A stretch of DNA of 64,000 bases from Chloroflexota bacterium (GTDB taxonomy: Bacteria; Chloroflexota; Chloroflexia; Chloroheliales; Chloroheliaceae): the NCBI GenBank assembly GCA_028287745.1, contig JAQBPB010000036.1:24816-88815 (forward strand). The letters run 5' to 3'. The translations under genes were made by a program, and so were the position numbers. The notes beneath the pieces were generated by a model. It ran no database searches, was not told the origin of the DNA, and saw only the letters and a list, made by a program, of their open reading frames with translations. This document shows, piece by piece, positions 1 through 8,218 of this stretch; the stretch's first letter is position 1, and the number at the start of each line of letters is the position of its first letter.

Positions 1-1458
1 AAGCACCCAGGTGTCTTTGCTGCCGCCACCCTGGGAGGAATTCACCACCAACGAGCCGGGAGTCAGGGCTACTCTGGTAAGACCACCCGGAACAATCTTA
101 ACTGTCTCACCATAGAGAACATAAGGCCGCAAGTCGATATGGCAACCGGTAAAACTGGTATCGTTTGCAAAAGCCGGGTGGCGCGACAGGGCGATGGTCG
201 GTTGAGCGACATAGTTGCGCGGGTCAGCTTTTAACAGGACTGCGAACTGGTCCCGCTGGGCCTGGGTCGCGTGAGGCCCGACCAGCATGCCATAACCGCC
301 CGACTCGTTGGCGGCTTTAACCACCAGTTTATCCAGGTTTTCAAGGATATAAACCAGGTCTTGCGGGTCGCTTGCCAGGTAAGTCGGTACATTCGGCAAA
401 ATCGGGTCTTCACCCAGGTAGTACTTGATAATTTGAGGGACGAAGCTGTAGATGACTTTGTCATCGGCTACGCCGGTACCGATTGCGTTAGCCAGGGCAA
501 CATTGCCGGAGCGGTAAGCATTAATCAGACCGGGGGTGCCAAGCTTCGAGTCGGAGCGGAAAACCAGCGGGTCCAGGAAGTCGTCATCCACCCGGCGGTA
601 GATCACGTCTATCCGTTTCAGGCCGCGAGTGGTCCTGGTGTAAACCTTATTGTCGTTGACAATCAGATCGCGCCCTTCGACCAGTTCGATGCCCATCTGG
701 CGGGCCAGGAAGGAATGTTCAAAATAGGCTGAATTATAAATGCCGGGAGTCAGCAGGGCGATAGAAGGATTATCCGGGTTGCTGGGAGCGATTTGCTGCA
801 AAATACTGACCAGTTCCTGGGGATAATTTTCAATCGGGCGAACCCGGTAATTGCTGAAAAGGGTCGGAAAGGCCCGCTTCATGGCCTGGCGGTTTTCCAG
901 CATATAGGACACCCCGCTGGGGCAGCGCAGGTTGTCTTCCAGCACCAAATAATTGCCGTGACCGTCGCGGATAATATCGGAGCCGGTGATATGGATATAG
1001 ACCCCAAGCGGCGGGTTTACGCCCATAAACTCGCGCCGGAAGTGCTTGCTGCCCAGCACCAGTTCGGCCGGGACAACTTTATCGCGCAGAATTTTTTGTT
1101 CGTGGTAGAGGTCGAACAGGAAGAGGTTTAAGGCCGTGATACGCTGGGTCAGACCGCGCTCAATAATATCCCATTCCGAAGCCGGTACAATTCGCGGGAC
1201 AATATCAAACGGGAAAATTCGCTCAACGCCTTCATCGGCACCGTATACGGTAAAAGTAATCCCCTGGTTAAGAAAAAATACGTTGACAATCTGTTTGCGC
1301 GCCTCGATTTCCGCCGGGCTTAACTCGTTAAACCGGTGTAAGAGGGTATTATAGTGTTCCCATACCGTTTGATCCGTGGCGAACATTTCGTCATAAAAAC
1401 GGCTGGTCTGGGGATTATATATATCAAACAGGTGTGGCCGAGAATTTTCGACTAGCAT
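1..1458 (-). CDS. Circularly permuted type 2 ATP-grasp protein (partial, C-terminus outside window)
   Basis: Reading the minus strand from an ATG at 1458 gives 486 codons without a stop up to the left edge, so the C-terminus is missing. The start is supported by a GAGGGGGA Shine-Dalgarno just upstream. The protein begins [17 protein letters not shown] and contains blocks typical of the circularly permuted ATP-grasp family (DUF404/DUF407): [19 protein letters not shown], a [13 protein letters not shown] nucleotide-binding stretch, and near the edge the conserved [14 protein letters not shown] end block. Little sequence is therefore probably missing. Members are thought to form amide or peptide-like bonds and usually sit beside alpha-E (DUF403) and transglutaminase-like genes, which would lie to the left of the window. 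It follows the kinase gene by 26 bp on the same strand and may be co-transcribed with it. Substrate unknown. Confidence 0.85.
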   Translation of the reverse strand, partial: MLVENSRPHLFDIYNPQTSRFYDEMFATDQTVWEHYNTLLHRFNELSPAEIEARKQIVNVFFLNQGITFTVYGADEGVERIFPFDIVPRIVPASEWDIIERGLTQRITALNLFLFDLYHEQKILRDKVVPAELVLGSKHFRREFMGVNPPLGVYIHITGSDIIRDGHGNYLVLEDNLRCPSGVSYMLENRQAMKRAFPTLFSNYRVRPIENYPQELVSILQQIAPSNPDNPSIALLTPGIYNSAYFEHSFLARQMGIELVEGRDLIVNDNKVYTRTTRGLKRIDVIYRRVDDDFLDPLVFRSDSKLGTPGLINAYRSGNVALANAIGTGVADDKVIYSFVPQIIKYYLGEDPILPNVPTYLASDPQDLVYILENLDKLVVKAANESGGYGMLVGPHATQAQRDQFAVLLKADPRNYVAQPTIALSRHPAFANDTSFTGCHIDLRPYVLYGETVKIVPGGLTRVALTPGSLVVNSSQGGGSKDTWVL

Positions 1459-1484
1459 GAATCCCCCTCTTCATTCCTAACTAA

Positions 1485-4196
1485 TTAAGGTGTAACTTGA
1501 AAAGTTGCCAGGAATTTATCAAGGACGGGTTGCAGATAAAGCTGACCGGCCGCTTTATCCACGCTTTGCACTATTTCGTAAGAACCACCCTTGCCTGTAC
1601 TGACCATCAACAGGACATAAGGCTGCTGAGTTTTATCAAGACTGGCTCTTTTTCCCTTGACTAGCACTGCCGGGAAGCCGCTAACTTTGCGTTCTTCAAT
1701 CGTCGCTTCGCTAATCTTCCGGATATTGATCGCCGTTTCAGCATCTTTTTTTAACTTGACCGGGTCACCGGCAGAAAAATCAGAGGCCGTCCAGCGAACG
1801 TTAAGAGTAAAACTACTTTCCAGGTTCCAGCTATAACTCGAACTTCGCTTATCAAAATAGGTATTAAAACTCCACCCGTCCGGTACATTGGCGGTCCATT
1901 TTCCTTCCTGGGAAGGAAATTTTTTGAACGGAGTTACTCCATCGGGTGCGAGCTTTGCACTTACGAAGCTAACCGGGTCGGCTTTAATTTTCAGGGTATC
2001 TAGGAAATGACCCATTACTCCCAGGAACTGGATGCCGAGTTCGGACCGCACATTTAGCTTGACTTCCATTACGCTATCTTTTCGATTCAGAAAAAGCCAT
2101 TGGATAGGGAAAGTTCCCTTCGTGGTTTTCTGATCGGCGCTGACCAGCCAGCCGGCGTACTCCTGAACATTCTTTTTTTCGCGTTTCACGTTAGAAAGGT
2201 CGCCATACTTTACGGCACTTTCTACATAACTGTCAAATTGAGTCTGAGTTTTGGTCGAAAACTCATCCTTGATAATCGCTACTTCGATGGAAGCAACGCT
2301 ATCCGGTTGGCTGAAGCTATCGCGCTGCGAGAATTTACCACTACTCTGTGAAAGGCTCCACCCATCGGGCATTTCAGACTGCCAGAGAGTGCTTAGACTG
2401 GTATAGGGCTTGTATTTAACCGCAGCCGGGGCGGGAGAAGTGGCCGCCCTGGTGGTAACCGCCCCCGCCGCCGTAGTAGTAGCCGGGGCGAGGTCTTCCA
2501 CAGCCGAAATGTCTATATTATCAGCCAGAAATACAAACGTTTCACCCTCTTTAAGCGAAGGCCGCAAGGAAGCCGGGGTATCCGCTGCATTAATAAAGAT
2601 TTTGGTTATCGGGGCGGCCGCGACCAGGCCGCCTTTGCCGTCTTTTACCAGGAAAACATAGCTGTTATTGCCTTCGGTTTTATCGGAAACAAAAGCCCAA
2701 CCGTCCGGCCCATCCTTGTAAAAACTAATAAGTTTATCTACCGAAGTGGGGGAGCTGTAAAGGGCCAGGTTAACATCTTTGCCTAATTGCGCAAAAGGCA
2801 CTTCCAGGGATTTTTGCGCTTCCGGGTCGGCTGTAATTTCCTTTAACGAGCTTTCTACCGGCATACCGCCACCGCTTGCGGCGGGTTCCGGGGCCACCGT
2901 TGTTGCCGGGGCCGCCGTTGTAATCGCAGCCGCCGTTGTTGCCGCCGCTGGCGACCCACCCTGGCTGGCCGGTCCGGCCTGTGTGGCTTCGGCCACCTGG
3001 GCCGTAGCAGTCGGATTGGACGGCTCACTGTCGCCTAGTACCAGGATTAGACCTAGAATAACCACCGTCATAACCAGGATACCGGCGACGCCGCCCAGTA
3101 ACAGCCCGGTTGAATTGCTCTTCCTGGGTTTTTGGATACCCTGATACGGTGTGTTAACAGCATAAGGCTGGTTATAGGCAGGGCCGGGTTGATTGGTGTA
3201 GGGCTGAGGCGGCGGGGTAGCATGCCAGGTTGGTTGGGCCGACGGTGGGTAGCCCGGGGTAATAACCGGTGGGTAGGTTGGTTGGGGCCCATTGGCCGGG
3301 TTATAAGGCGGCTGCGAATAATTAACCGGAAGGGTTTGCGGCCCGGTTGGAACATTACTCAGGGCGGCCTGAAAGGCCTGGATGAAATCGGCCACGGTGG
3401 GATAGCGGTCGGCCGGTTTTTTAGAGAGCGCTTTTCTTATGACCGCATCCAGGGCCGGGGAGATCTGGCCGTTGATTTCGCGGACGGAAGGAATTTCTTT
3501 AGAAACATGGCCCATCACGATAGCAATTGGCGTATCCGCTTTGTAAGGGGGCCGGCCGGTCAGGAGTTCAAAGGCCATCGCCGCCAGCGAATACTCGTCA
3601 CTCCGGCCGTCCAGGGCCTCGCCCATGGCCTGTTCCGGGCTCATATACTCCGGCGTACCCATGCCCTCGTTGGTCCCGGTCAGGCCCGCGGTGGCGCTAT
3701 CCACCAGCTTGGCAATACCAAAGTCCGAAAGCACCGCCCGGTTGTTATTATGGTCAATCAGCACGTTGGACGGTTTAACATCCCGGTGAACGATACCCTT
3801 CTGGTTGGCATAGTGCAGGGCCGCGCCGACCTGCTCCAGAATTTTAGCAGTGCGCTCCAGGGTCAAAGGATTACTATTCAATTCTTCGCGCAGCGTCTGG
3901 CCCTCGATATTTTCCATGACAATATAGAGCAGGCCGTTATCCTCGCCCGCGTCATGGACTGTCAGAATATTGGGGTGGTGTAACCGGGCAATCGAACGCG
4001 CTTCCCGCCGGAATCTTTCCCCGAAAGTTGGGTCATTTGCATACCGGTCGGCCATTACCTTTACAGCCACCTGGCGGTCAAGTGAAGCCTGGTAAGCCTT
4101 GTAAACAGTAGCCATTCCGCCCTGGCCTAAGACGCCTGTTAACTCATAAGGGCCAATGCGACTACCGGGCAAAAGGTTGGTGGAGCGGTCTGCCAT
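1485..4196 (-). CDS. Membrane-anchored serine/threonine protein kinase (PknB-like) with PsbP/LpqN-like extracytoplasmic region
   Basis: The frame opens at 4226, but the ATG at 4196 (MADRSTNLL) has an AGGAG about 9 bp upstream and fits other kinases, giving about 903 residues. The kinase domain spans roughly 17-280: Gly-rich loop GQGGMATV (24-31), Lys46 in VAVKV, HRDVKPSN catalytic loop, DFGIAK, and PEYMSPEQ. A Pro/Tyr/Gln-rich linker follows (about 285-365), then one membrane helix (about 370-393) and a Thr/Ala-rich stalk. The outer part is not PASTA. It has a module with the core DKLISFYKDGPDGW and two repeats starting MPDGWS and VPDGWS that resemble PsbP/LpqN folds. The DKLISFY module recurs in the FHA protein at 5304-6746. 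It likely phosphorylates cytoplasmic partners, perhaps that FHA protein, in response to an envelope signal (inference). Confidence 0.9.
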   Translation of the reverse strand: MADRSTNLLPGSRIGPYELTGVLGQGGMATVYKAYQASLDRQVAVKVMADRYANDPTFGERFRREARSIARLHHPNILTVHDAGEDNGLLYIVMENIEGQTLREELNSNPLTLERTAKILEQVGAALHYANQKGIVHRDVKPSNVLIDHNNNRAVLSDFGIAKLVDSATAGLTGTNEGMGTPEYMSPEQAMGEALDGRSDEYSLAAMAFELLTGRPPYKADTPIAIVMGHVSKEIPSVREINGQISPALDAVIRKALSKKPADRYPTVADFIQAFQAALSNVPTGPQTLPVNYSQPPYNPANGPQPTYPPVITPGYPPSAQPTWHATPPPQPYTNQPGPAYNQPYAVNTPYQGIQKPRKSNSTGLLLGGVAGILVMTVVILGLILVLGDSEPSNPTATAQVAEATQAGPASQGGSPAAATTAAAITTAAPATTVAPEPAASGGGMPVESSLKEITADPEAQKSLEVPFAQLGKDVNLALYSSPTSVDKLISFYKDGPDGWAFVSDKTEGNNSYVFLVKDGKGGLVAAAPITKIFINAADTPASLRPSLKEGETFVFLADNIDISAVEDLAPATTTAAGAVTTRAATSPAPAAVKYKPYTSLSTLWQSEMPDGWSLSQSSGKFSQRDSFSQPDSVASIEVAIIKDEFSTKTQTQFDSYVESAVKYGDLSNVKREKKNVQEYAGWLVSADQKTTKGTFPIQWLFLNRKDSVMEVKLNVRSELGIQFLGVMGHFLDTLKIKADPVSFVSAKLAPDGVTPFKKFPSQEGKWTANVPDGWSFNTYFDKRSSSYSWNLESSFTLNVRWTASDFSAGDPVKLKKDAETAINIRKISEATIEERKVSGFPAVLVKGKRASLDKTQQPYVLLMVSTGKGGSYEIVQSVDKAAGQLYLQPVLDKFLATFQVTP

Positions 4197-4336
4197 AACT
4201 GCAATCTCCTGAGTTGATTTATACAAAACTAGCCTGATACTAATATAAAACGAGCCTGACTTAATTATGGCCTAACTAATCTTAAAAATCAAACTTATTG
4301 ATTTCAGGCCCCTGTAATAAAAAATATAACCGTCAA

Positions 4337-4365
4337 TTGACCGGGTAAGGCGTCCCGGCTATAAT
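4337..4365 (+). promoter_or_regulatory. Sigma70-type promoter for the HExxH membrane protein
   Basis: TTGACC at 4337-4342 and a perfect TATAAT at 4360-4365 are separated by 17 bp. The start codon of the downstream gene is at 4429, giving a leader of about 57 nt. It lies between the divergent kinase and protease genes. Confidence 0.6.
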
Positions 4366-4428
4366 CGGACTTGTTGTTATCAAGAATAATCAAAGCCTTA
4401 ACTCGCAAACGCTAGAAAGAACACTTAC

Positions 4429-5238
4429 ATGGAAGGCGGCGCTTCTGTCTGGGCTACCGCAGTTGTATGGCTTTATATAACCTTCCTGGCCTGCTGGGGT
4501 GTCCAGTGGTGGCTGGGACGGCATATCCAGGGACTGGTGCTTTTAATCACCAACCGGAACGGTCCGGCTTCCACGGTTTATTTTTATCTGCTGGCCCCGG
4601 GGGTAATTTTGCACGAAATCAGCCACTGGCTGGTAGCGCGGTTGCTCTTTGTACCGACCAGGGACGTTGCCCTGTTCCGGCCCCAACCGGCCGAAACCAG
4701 GGACAAGCAAGGCGGCCCGGTGACCCTGGGCTATGTCGAAATTTTCAAGACCGACCCGGTACGCCAGAGCCTTATCGGGCTGGCTCCTTTGCCGGTAGGT
4801 ATCCTGGTCCTGCTGTTGCTGGCCGCTCTCCTGGACTTTAATGCCGGGGTCAGCACCTTTTCCCCGAAAGACGATAGTATCTGGCAGTCCATTGCGCTGC
4901 TGCCAGCCGAAATAGTCGCCAGTGTCCAGAAGCCGTTAAACTTCCTGTGGCTTTACCTGGTCTTTACAGTCAGTAACGGCATGCTGCCCAGCAAACCGGA
5001 CCGCCGCCCCTGGCTGGTCGGGCTGATCCTGCCCGGTGTCTTAATCCTGGTTCTGGCAGTGACCGGCATCTTACCGCCCTTGCCGCTGGAATGGCAGCAA
5101 AACCTGCGCCACCTGATGGGCAGTTTGACCTGGATTTTTGCTTTCGCGGCGGCTATAAATCTGCTACTGGCGTTACTTATTTTCCTGCTGGAAGCCCTGG
5201 TGAGCCGTTTCAAGCGCCGCCATGTAATCTACAAATAA
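4429..5238 (+). CDS. Polytopic membrane protein with HExxH motif, putative site-2-protease (M50)-like metalloprotease
   Basis: 269 residues with about six hydrophobic segments. The first helices are followed by VILHEISHWL near residue 60, an HExxH zinc-protease signature inside a membrane segment, as in M50 intramembrane proteases. Around residue 182 a second polar motif, SNGMLPSKPDRR, sits in the right place and order for the NxxP...D motif that supplies the third zinc ligand in site-2 proteases. No PDZ or CBS domain is present. It is transcribed from its own promoter, divergent from the kinase gene, and ends in a hairpin shared with the convergent FHA gene. Between a membrane kinase and an FHA protein, a role in envelope signalling by intramembrane cleavage is plausible but inferred. 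The Shine-Dalgarno is weak (AAAGAA). Confidence 0.65.
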   Translation: MEGGASVWATAVVWLYITFLACWGVQWWLGRHIQGLVLLITNRNGPASTVYFYLLAPGVILHEISHWLVARLLFVPTRDVALFRPQPAETRDKQGGPVTLGYVEIFKTDPVRQSLIGLAPLPVGILVLLLLAALLDFNAGVSTFSPKDDSIWQSIALLPAEIVASVQKPLNFLWLYLVFTVSNGMLPSKPDRRPWLVGLILPGVLILVLAVTGILPPLPLEWQQNLRHLMGSLTWIFAFAAAINLLLALLIFLLEALVSRFKRRHVIYK

Positions 5239-5247
5239 CCCGGAAAT

Positions 5248-5282
5248 AAAAAACAGGCGGCTTTGGAGGCTGCCTGTTTTTT
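5248..5282. terminator. Bidirectional rho-independent terminator
   Basis: ACAGGCGGC (5253-5261) pairs with GCTGCCTGT (5269-5277) with one G-T wobble. The stem is flanked by A6 on the left and T6 on the right, so it can end both the plus-strand protease gene and the minus-strand FHA gene. Confidence 0.85.
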
Positions 5283-5303
5283 ATTTAATCCGTTACCAAG
5301 GGA

Positions 5304-6746
5304 TTAGCTAGCATTAACCACGTTGGCCGGGCCGGAAACCAGGAAGATTAAAGTCTGACCGGCCTTAATTTTATCTTTAACACCGGGGAAAAACGACTCG
5401 TAAGCCGTTACTTCGGCCGTGCTTCTGACCGGCAAAGTGCTAATCCCGGCGGCGTTATCGCCCTTTTTAAAGACTACATTGGCAGCGTCTGATTTGGCCG
5501 TGTCTTCCGTCCAGCCCCGGTTCTTCATCTCGGTTCGGTAGAAACTGAGAATTTTATCAGGGGCATCGGTGGTATTGTACCCGGCGAAAGAAACCTTACT
5601 GAGGTCAGTCGTATCCCCGGCCTGGCGGAACCTTTCAAAGTCCTGGATAGTAATTCCCAGCTTGGTTGCATTCTGGGGTTCCGGTATATCGCCACCGACG
5701 GAAGTTGCGCCACCCTTGTTAAGCACCAGGAAGTACACCAGCAGCCCGATTACTACCAGGGCTAACAGCGCGCCACCGATTATCAGGGGTAAAGGTAAGC
5801 CGCCTTTTTTCGTCACTACCTGCGCCTGGGGCTGGCCGTAGGCACCGGGTTGTCCATAAGCACCCTGAGCCTGGGGTTGGCCGTAGGCACCGGGCTGACC
5901 GTAAGCGGCCTGGTTCGGGTCGTAGGCACCGGGCTGCGGTTGGCCGTAGGGGCTTTGGGCCTGGTTGTAACCGGCCGATTGGCCCGGGTCATATGAGGCG
6001 GCAGGAGTTTGCTGTCCGTGAGCGTTCTGCCCTGGGTCGTAGGAAGCAGGCTGCTGGCCGTAAGCGCCCTGGGCCTGGTCATACGAGGCGGGTTGCTGCC
6101 CGTAGGCACTTTGCCCCTGGTCATATGAGGCGGGTTGCGGATTATAAGCATTCTGGCCCTGGTCGTAAGCAGCCGCACCCGCCGCACCGGCACCGGCCGC
6201 GCCGTAAGCGCTACCTTGCTGGTAATTCTGGCCCTGGCCCTGGTCATAGCTGGGAGGCTGGCCGTAAGTGGGCGAAGGGGGCTGCCCGTAGTTAGCCTGG
6301 CCGTAATCGCTGCCGCCGGACGGTGGGGGAGTCGCGCTACTCGCCGCCGCCGGAGAACCATACCCGGCCGAGTAACCTCTATCCTGGCCGGTCGGCTGGA
6401 AGACCGCCGTAGCCGCGCCCTGGTCATAATCGCCTTCAGGCACACCCCCGGCTGAAGATGAATCAAGCACCTTCAAGACGGTCGTGCCTACCTGGACGGT
6501 ATCCCCGGCCCGCAGGGTCTGTTGGGTGGAAATCCGGGTGCCATTCACAAAAGTACCGTTGGAAGAACCGAGATCGGTTACGATCAAACCGCCTCCGCGC
6601 TCTTCGATTTCGGCATGGCGGCGGGATACCTGTTCGTCAGGAACTACTACATCATTGCCAGACTGACGGCCCATTCTAATCTTTTGGGATGCTGCGATAT
6701 CGTAGGTACGCCCTGGTTCCGCACCTGATTGCACTACGAGTTGCAT
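5304..6746 (-). CDS. FHA-domain membrane protein with long Q/Y/G/P/A-rich repeat region
   Basis: 480 residues. Residues 1-95 form a forkhead-associated domain, which binds phosphothreonine: GRQSGNDVVV, SRRHAEI and the DLGSSNGTFVNG loop are intact. Residues about 130-310 are a low-complexity, probably disordered region built from variants of YGQQPASYDQGQ and YGQPGA. A single membrane helix (about 317-343) follows, then a C-terminal module of about 130 residues outside the membrane. That module has the core DKILSFYRTEMKNRGW and GQTLIFLVSG and matches, by eye, part of the ectodomain of the kinase at 1485-4196. The natural reading is a phospho-reader partner of that kinase with a shared sensor module. 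The start has GGGGGT three bases upstream of the ATG. Confidence 0.88.
   Translation of the reverse strand: MQLVVQSGAEPGRTYDIAASQKIRMGRQSGNDVVVPDEQVSRRHAEIEERGGGLIVTDLGSSNGTFVNGTRISTQQTLRAGDTVQVGTTVLKVLDSSSAGGVPEGDYDQGAATAVFQPTGQDRGYSAGYGSPAAASSATPPPSGGSDYGQANYGQPPSPTYGQPPSYDQGQGQNYQQGSAYGAAGAGAAGAAAYDQGQNAYNPQPASYDQGQSAYGQQPASYDQAQGAYGQQPASYDPGQNAHGQQTPAASYDPGQSAGYNQAQSPYGQPQPGAYDPNQAAYGQPGAYGQPQAQGAYGQPGAYGQPQAQVVTKKGGLPLPLIIGGALLALVVIGLLVYFLVLNKGGATSVGGDIPEPQNATKLGITIQDFERFRQAGDTTDLSKVSFAGYNTTDAPDKILSFYRTEMKNRGWTEDTAKSDAANVVFKKGDNAAGISTLPVRSTAEVTAYESFFPGVKDKIKAGQTLIFLVSGPANVVNAS
5830..6290 (-). repeat. Tandem degenerate repeats coding Y-G-Q/Q-P-A-S-Y-D units
   Basis: Inside the FHA gene, degenerate units of roughly 36 bp encode (Y)GQQPASYDQGQ(N/S)A, merging at the C-terminal side into shorter AYGQPGAYGQPQ units. 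Repeated CGTAGGCACCGGGCTG-type blocks are visible on the plus strand. Such tracts are prone to copy-number variation. Confidence 0.75.
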
Positions 6747-6931
6747 AGTACCCCCTTATTCTCTAACATATAAGCTTATGCTTTCCTAATTACAAATAAG
6801 TATACCGGTCTTAAAACGTCTGGTAGGGCGAGTATTTTTATTATACAAGATAACCACCAACGTGCAACAGGTACCATTGGCGCAGAGCCTGGGACGACTG
6901 GCCCAGGACCTGCTTAATACGCCTTACGTCC

Positions 6932-8050
6932 TTAGTAATGGATCTTAACAGGAGTGCCCATCGGGGCCCAGTTGTACATAAACCTGGAAGCCTCAACCGG
7001 CAAGTTGACACAGCCGTGACTCATAACACGTCCAAAATTATTATGCCAGTAAGCGCCATGAATAGCGTAACTTTCATAGAAATACATTACGTAGGGTACA
7101 CCGGGCAAGTAATAATAATCGGCCCCGGTGCCGCCGGTCATGGCCTGGCTGGAATATTTCAGATAAATATTGAAGGTACCGGTGACAGTCGGGAACCGGG
7201 AGACGCCGGTACTGACCAGCGAACTAAAGACCGCCTGGCTGCCTTCGTAGGCGACCAGCCTTTGCTGGCTCAAGTTGACATCAATCCACTTGCCGCTAGT
7301 AGTCGCGCTGGCGGCCGGTTGGACAGGGTCCGGGGCTGAAACAACCGGCGGCACTCCGCCACCCTGTCCGGCCGCGGGAATAACCAACTTCTGGCCGACG
7401 AACACTGAATTTGGATTGGCAATACTATTGGCTTGCTGCAAAATCGCGACGGTCGTGCCGTACCTGGCCGCAATAGCCAAAAGGTTATCGCCGGACTGGA
7501 CGGTGTAGACTGAACCGGCGGCATTGGACTGCGCCGGGGCAGGAGAAGGAACCGCTGGCAGGGTTGGAGCCGCAACCGGGGCCGCCGATTTACCGGGTAT
7601 CTTTAAGGTCTGTCCGATGTAGACATAGCTCATAACCGACAAGCCGTTAGCGCTTGCCAGGTCCACCAGGGAAACCCCGTACTGGGCGGCAATTCTGGAA
7701 AGCGAGTCGCCGGATTGGACTATATAAGCCCCTTCCCCGGTGGAAGCCGGGGCCGGACTGTTATTGGAATTTTGGCTGTTGGCCTGGGGAATTTTTAAAA
7801 TCTGACCGGCGTGGATATTGTTTACGTTAGCCAGGCCATTGGCGTTAGCCAGCGCCTGTACCGTCAGGCCAAAGCGAGCGGCTATGGCGGTCAGGTTATC
7901 ACCCCTTTGGACGGTGTAGCTTTCGTCAGCGGCGGAGGCCGTACCGGAACCGGCTACCAGGAAGATTGAAAGAGCCAGAGTAAGCGCTAACATTAAAGAA
8001 AGGAAGCCCTGCAAGCGCAGCTTTCCGGGTAAACTTCTTGTTTCCAACAT
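6932..8050 (-). CDS. LysM-repeat L,D-transpeptidase (YkuD family), secreted
   Basis: About 372 residues from the ATG at 8050, which has GAGAGGA 9 bp upstream; the GTG at 8068 overlaps that site and is unlikely. A signal peptide (to about residue 40, GSGTASA) is followed by three LysM domains, each with a YTVQRGDNLTAIAARFG-type core and ending in LKIP or LVIP, joined by Pro/Ala linkers. The C-terminal YkuD domain carries the catalytic motif as HGAYWHNNFGRVMSHGCVNLP, with His and the SHGC cysteine present. Such enzymes make 3-3 cross-links in peptidoglycan or attach proteins to it, and LysM anchors them to the wall. It is on the same strand as the FHA gene with about 185 bp between. Confidence 0.92.
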   Translation of the reverse strand: MLETRSLPGKLRLQGFLSLMLALTLALSIFLVAGSGTASAADESYTVQRGDNLTAIAARFGLTVQALANANGLANVNNIHAGQILKIPQANSQNSNNSPAPASTGEGAYIVQSGDSLSRIAAQYGVSLVDLASANGLSVMSYVYIGQTLKIPGKSAAPVAAPTLPAVPSPAPAQSNAAGSVYTVQSGDNLLAIAARYGTTVAILQQANSIANPNSVFVGQKLVIPAAGQGGGVPPVVSAPDPVQPAASATTSGKWIDVNLSQQRLVAYEGSQAVFSSLVSTGVSRFPTVTGTFNIYLKYSSQAMTGGTGADYYYLPGVPYVMYFYESYAIHGAYWHNNFGRVMSHGCVNLPVEASRFMYNWAPMGTPVKIHY

Positions 8051-8218
8051 AACCTTGTTTCCTCTCACGGTAGACAGAAATTACTAGAAAAACTTGAAGG
8101 GTCCCACTTACTTTAACCTGTCATTTACATAATATAATTATATCACCCTTTTTGGGCTTGACAATAATTCGTAAGAACTATTTTTTGAGGATAAAAACAA
8201 TTTCCCGGCACCGAGAAC

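Noticed and set aside
5830..6290. CRISPR-like or satellite repeat
   Set aside because: The repeats are in frame, degenerate and coding (YGQQPASYDQGQ units) with no unique spacers.
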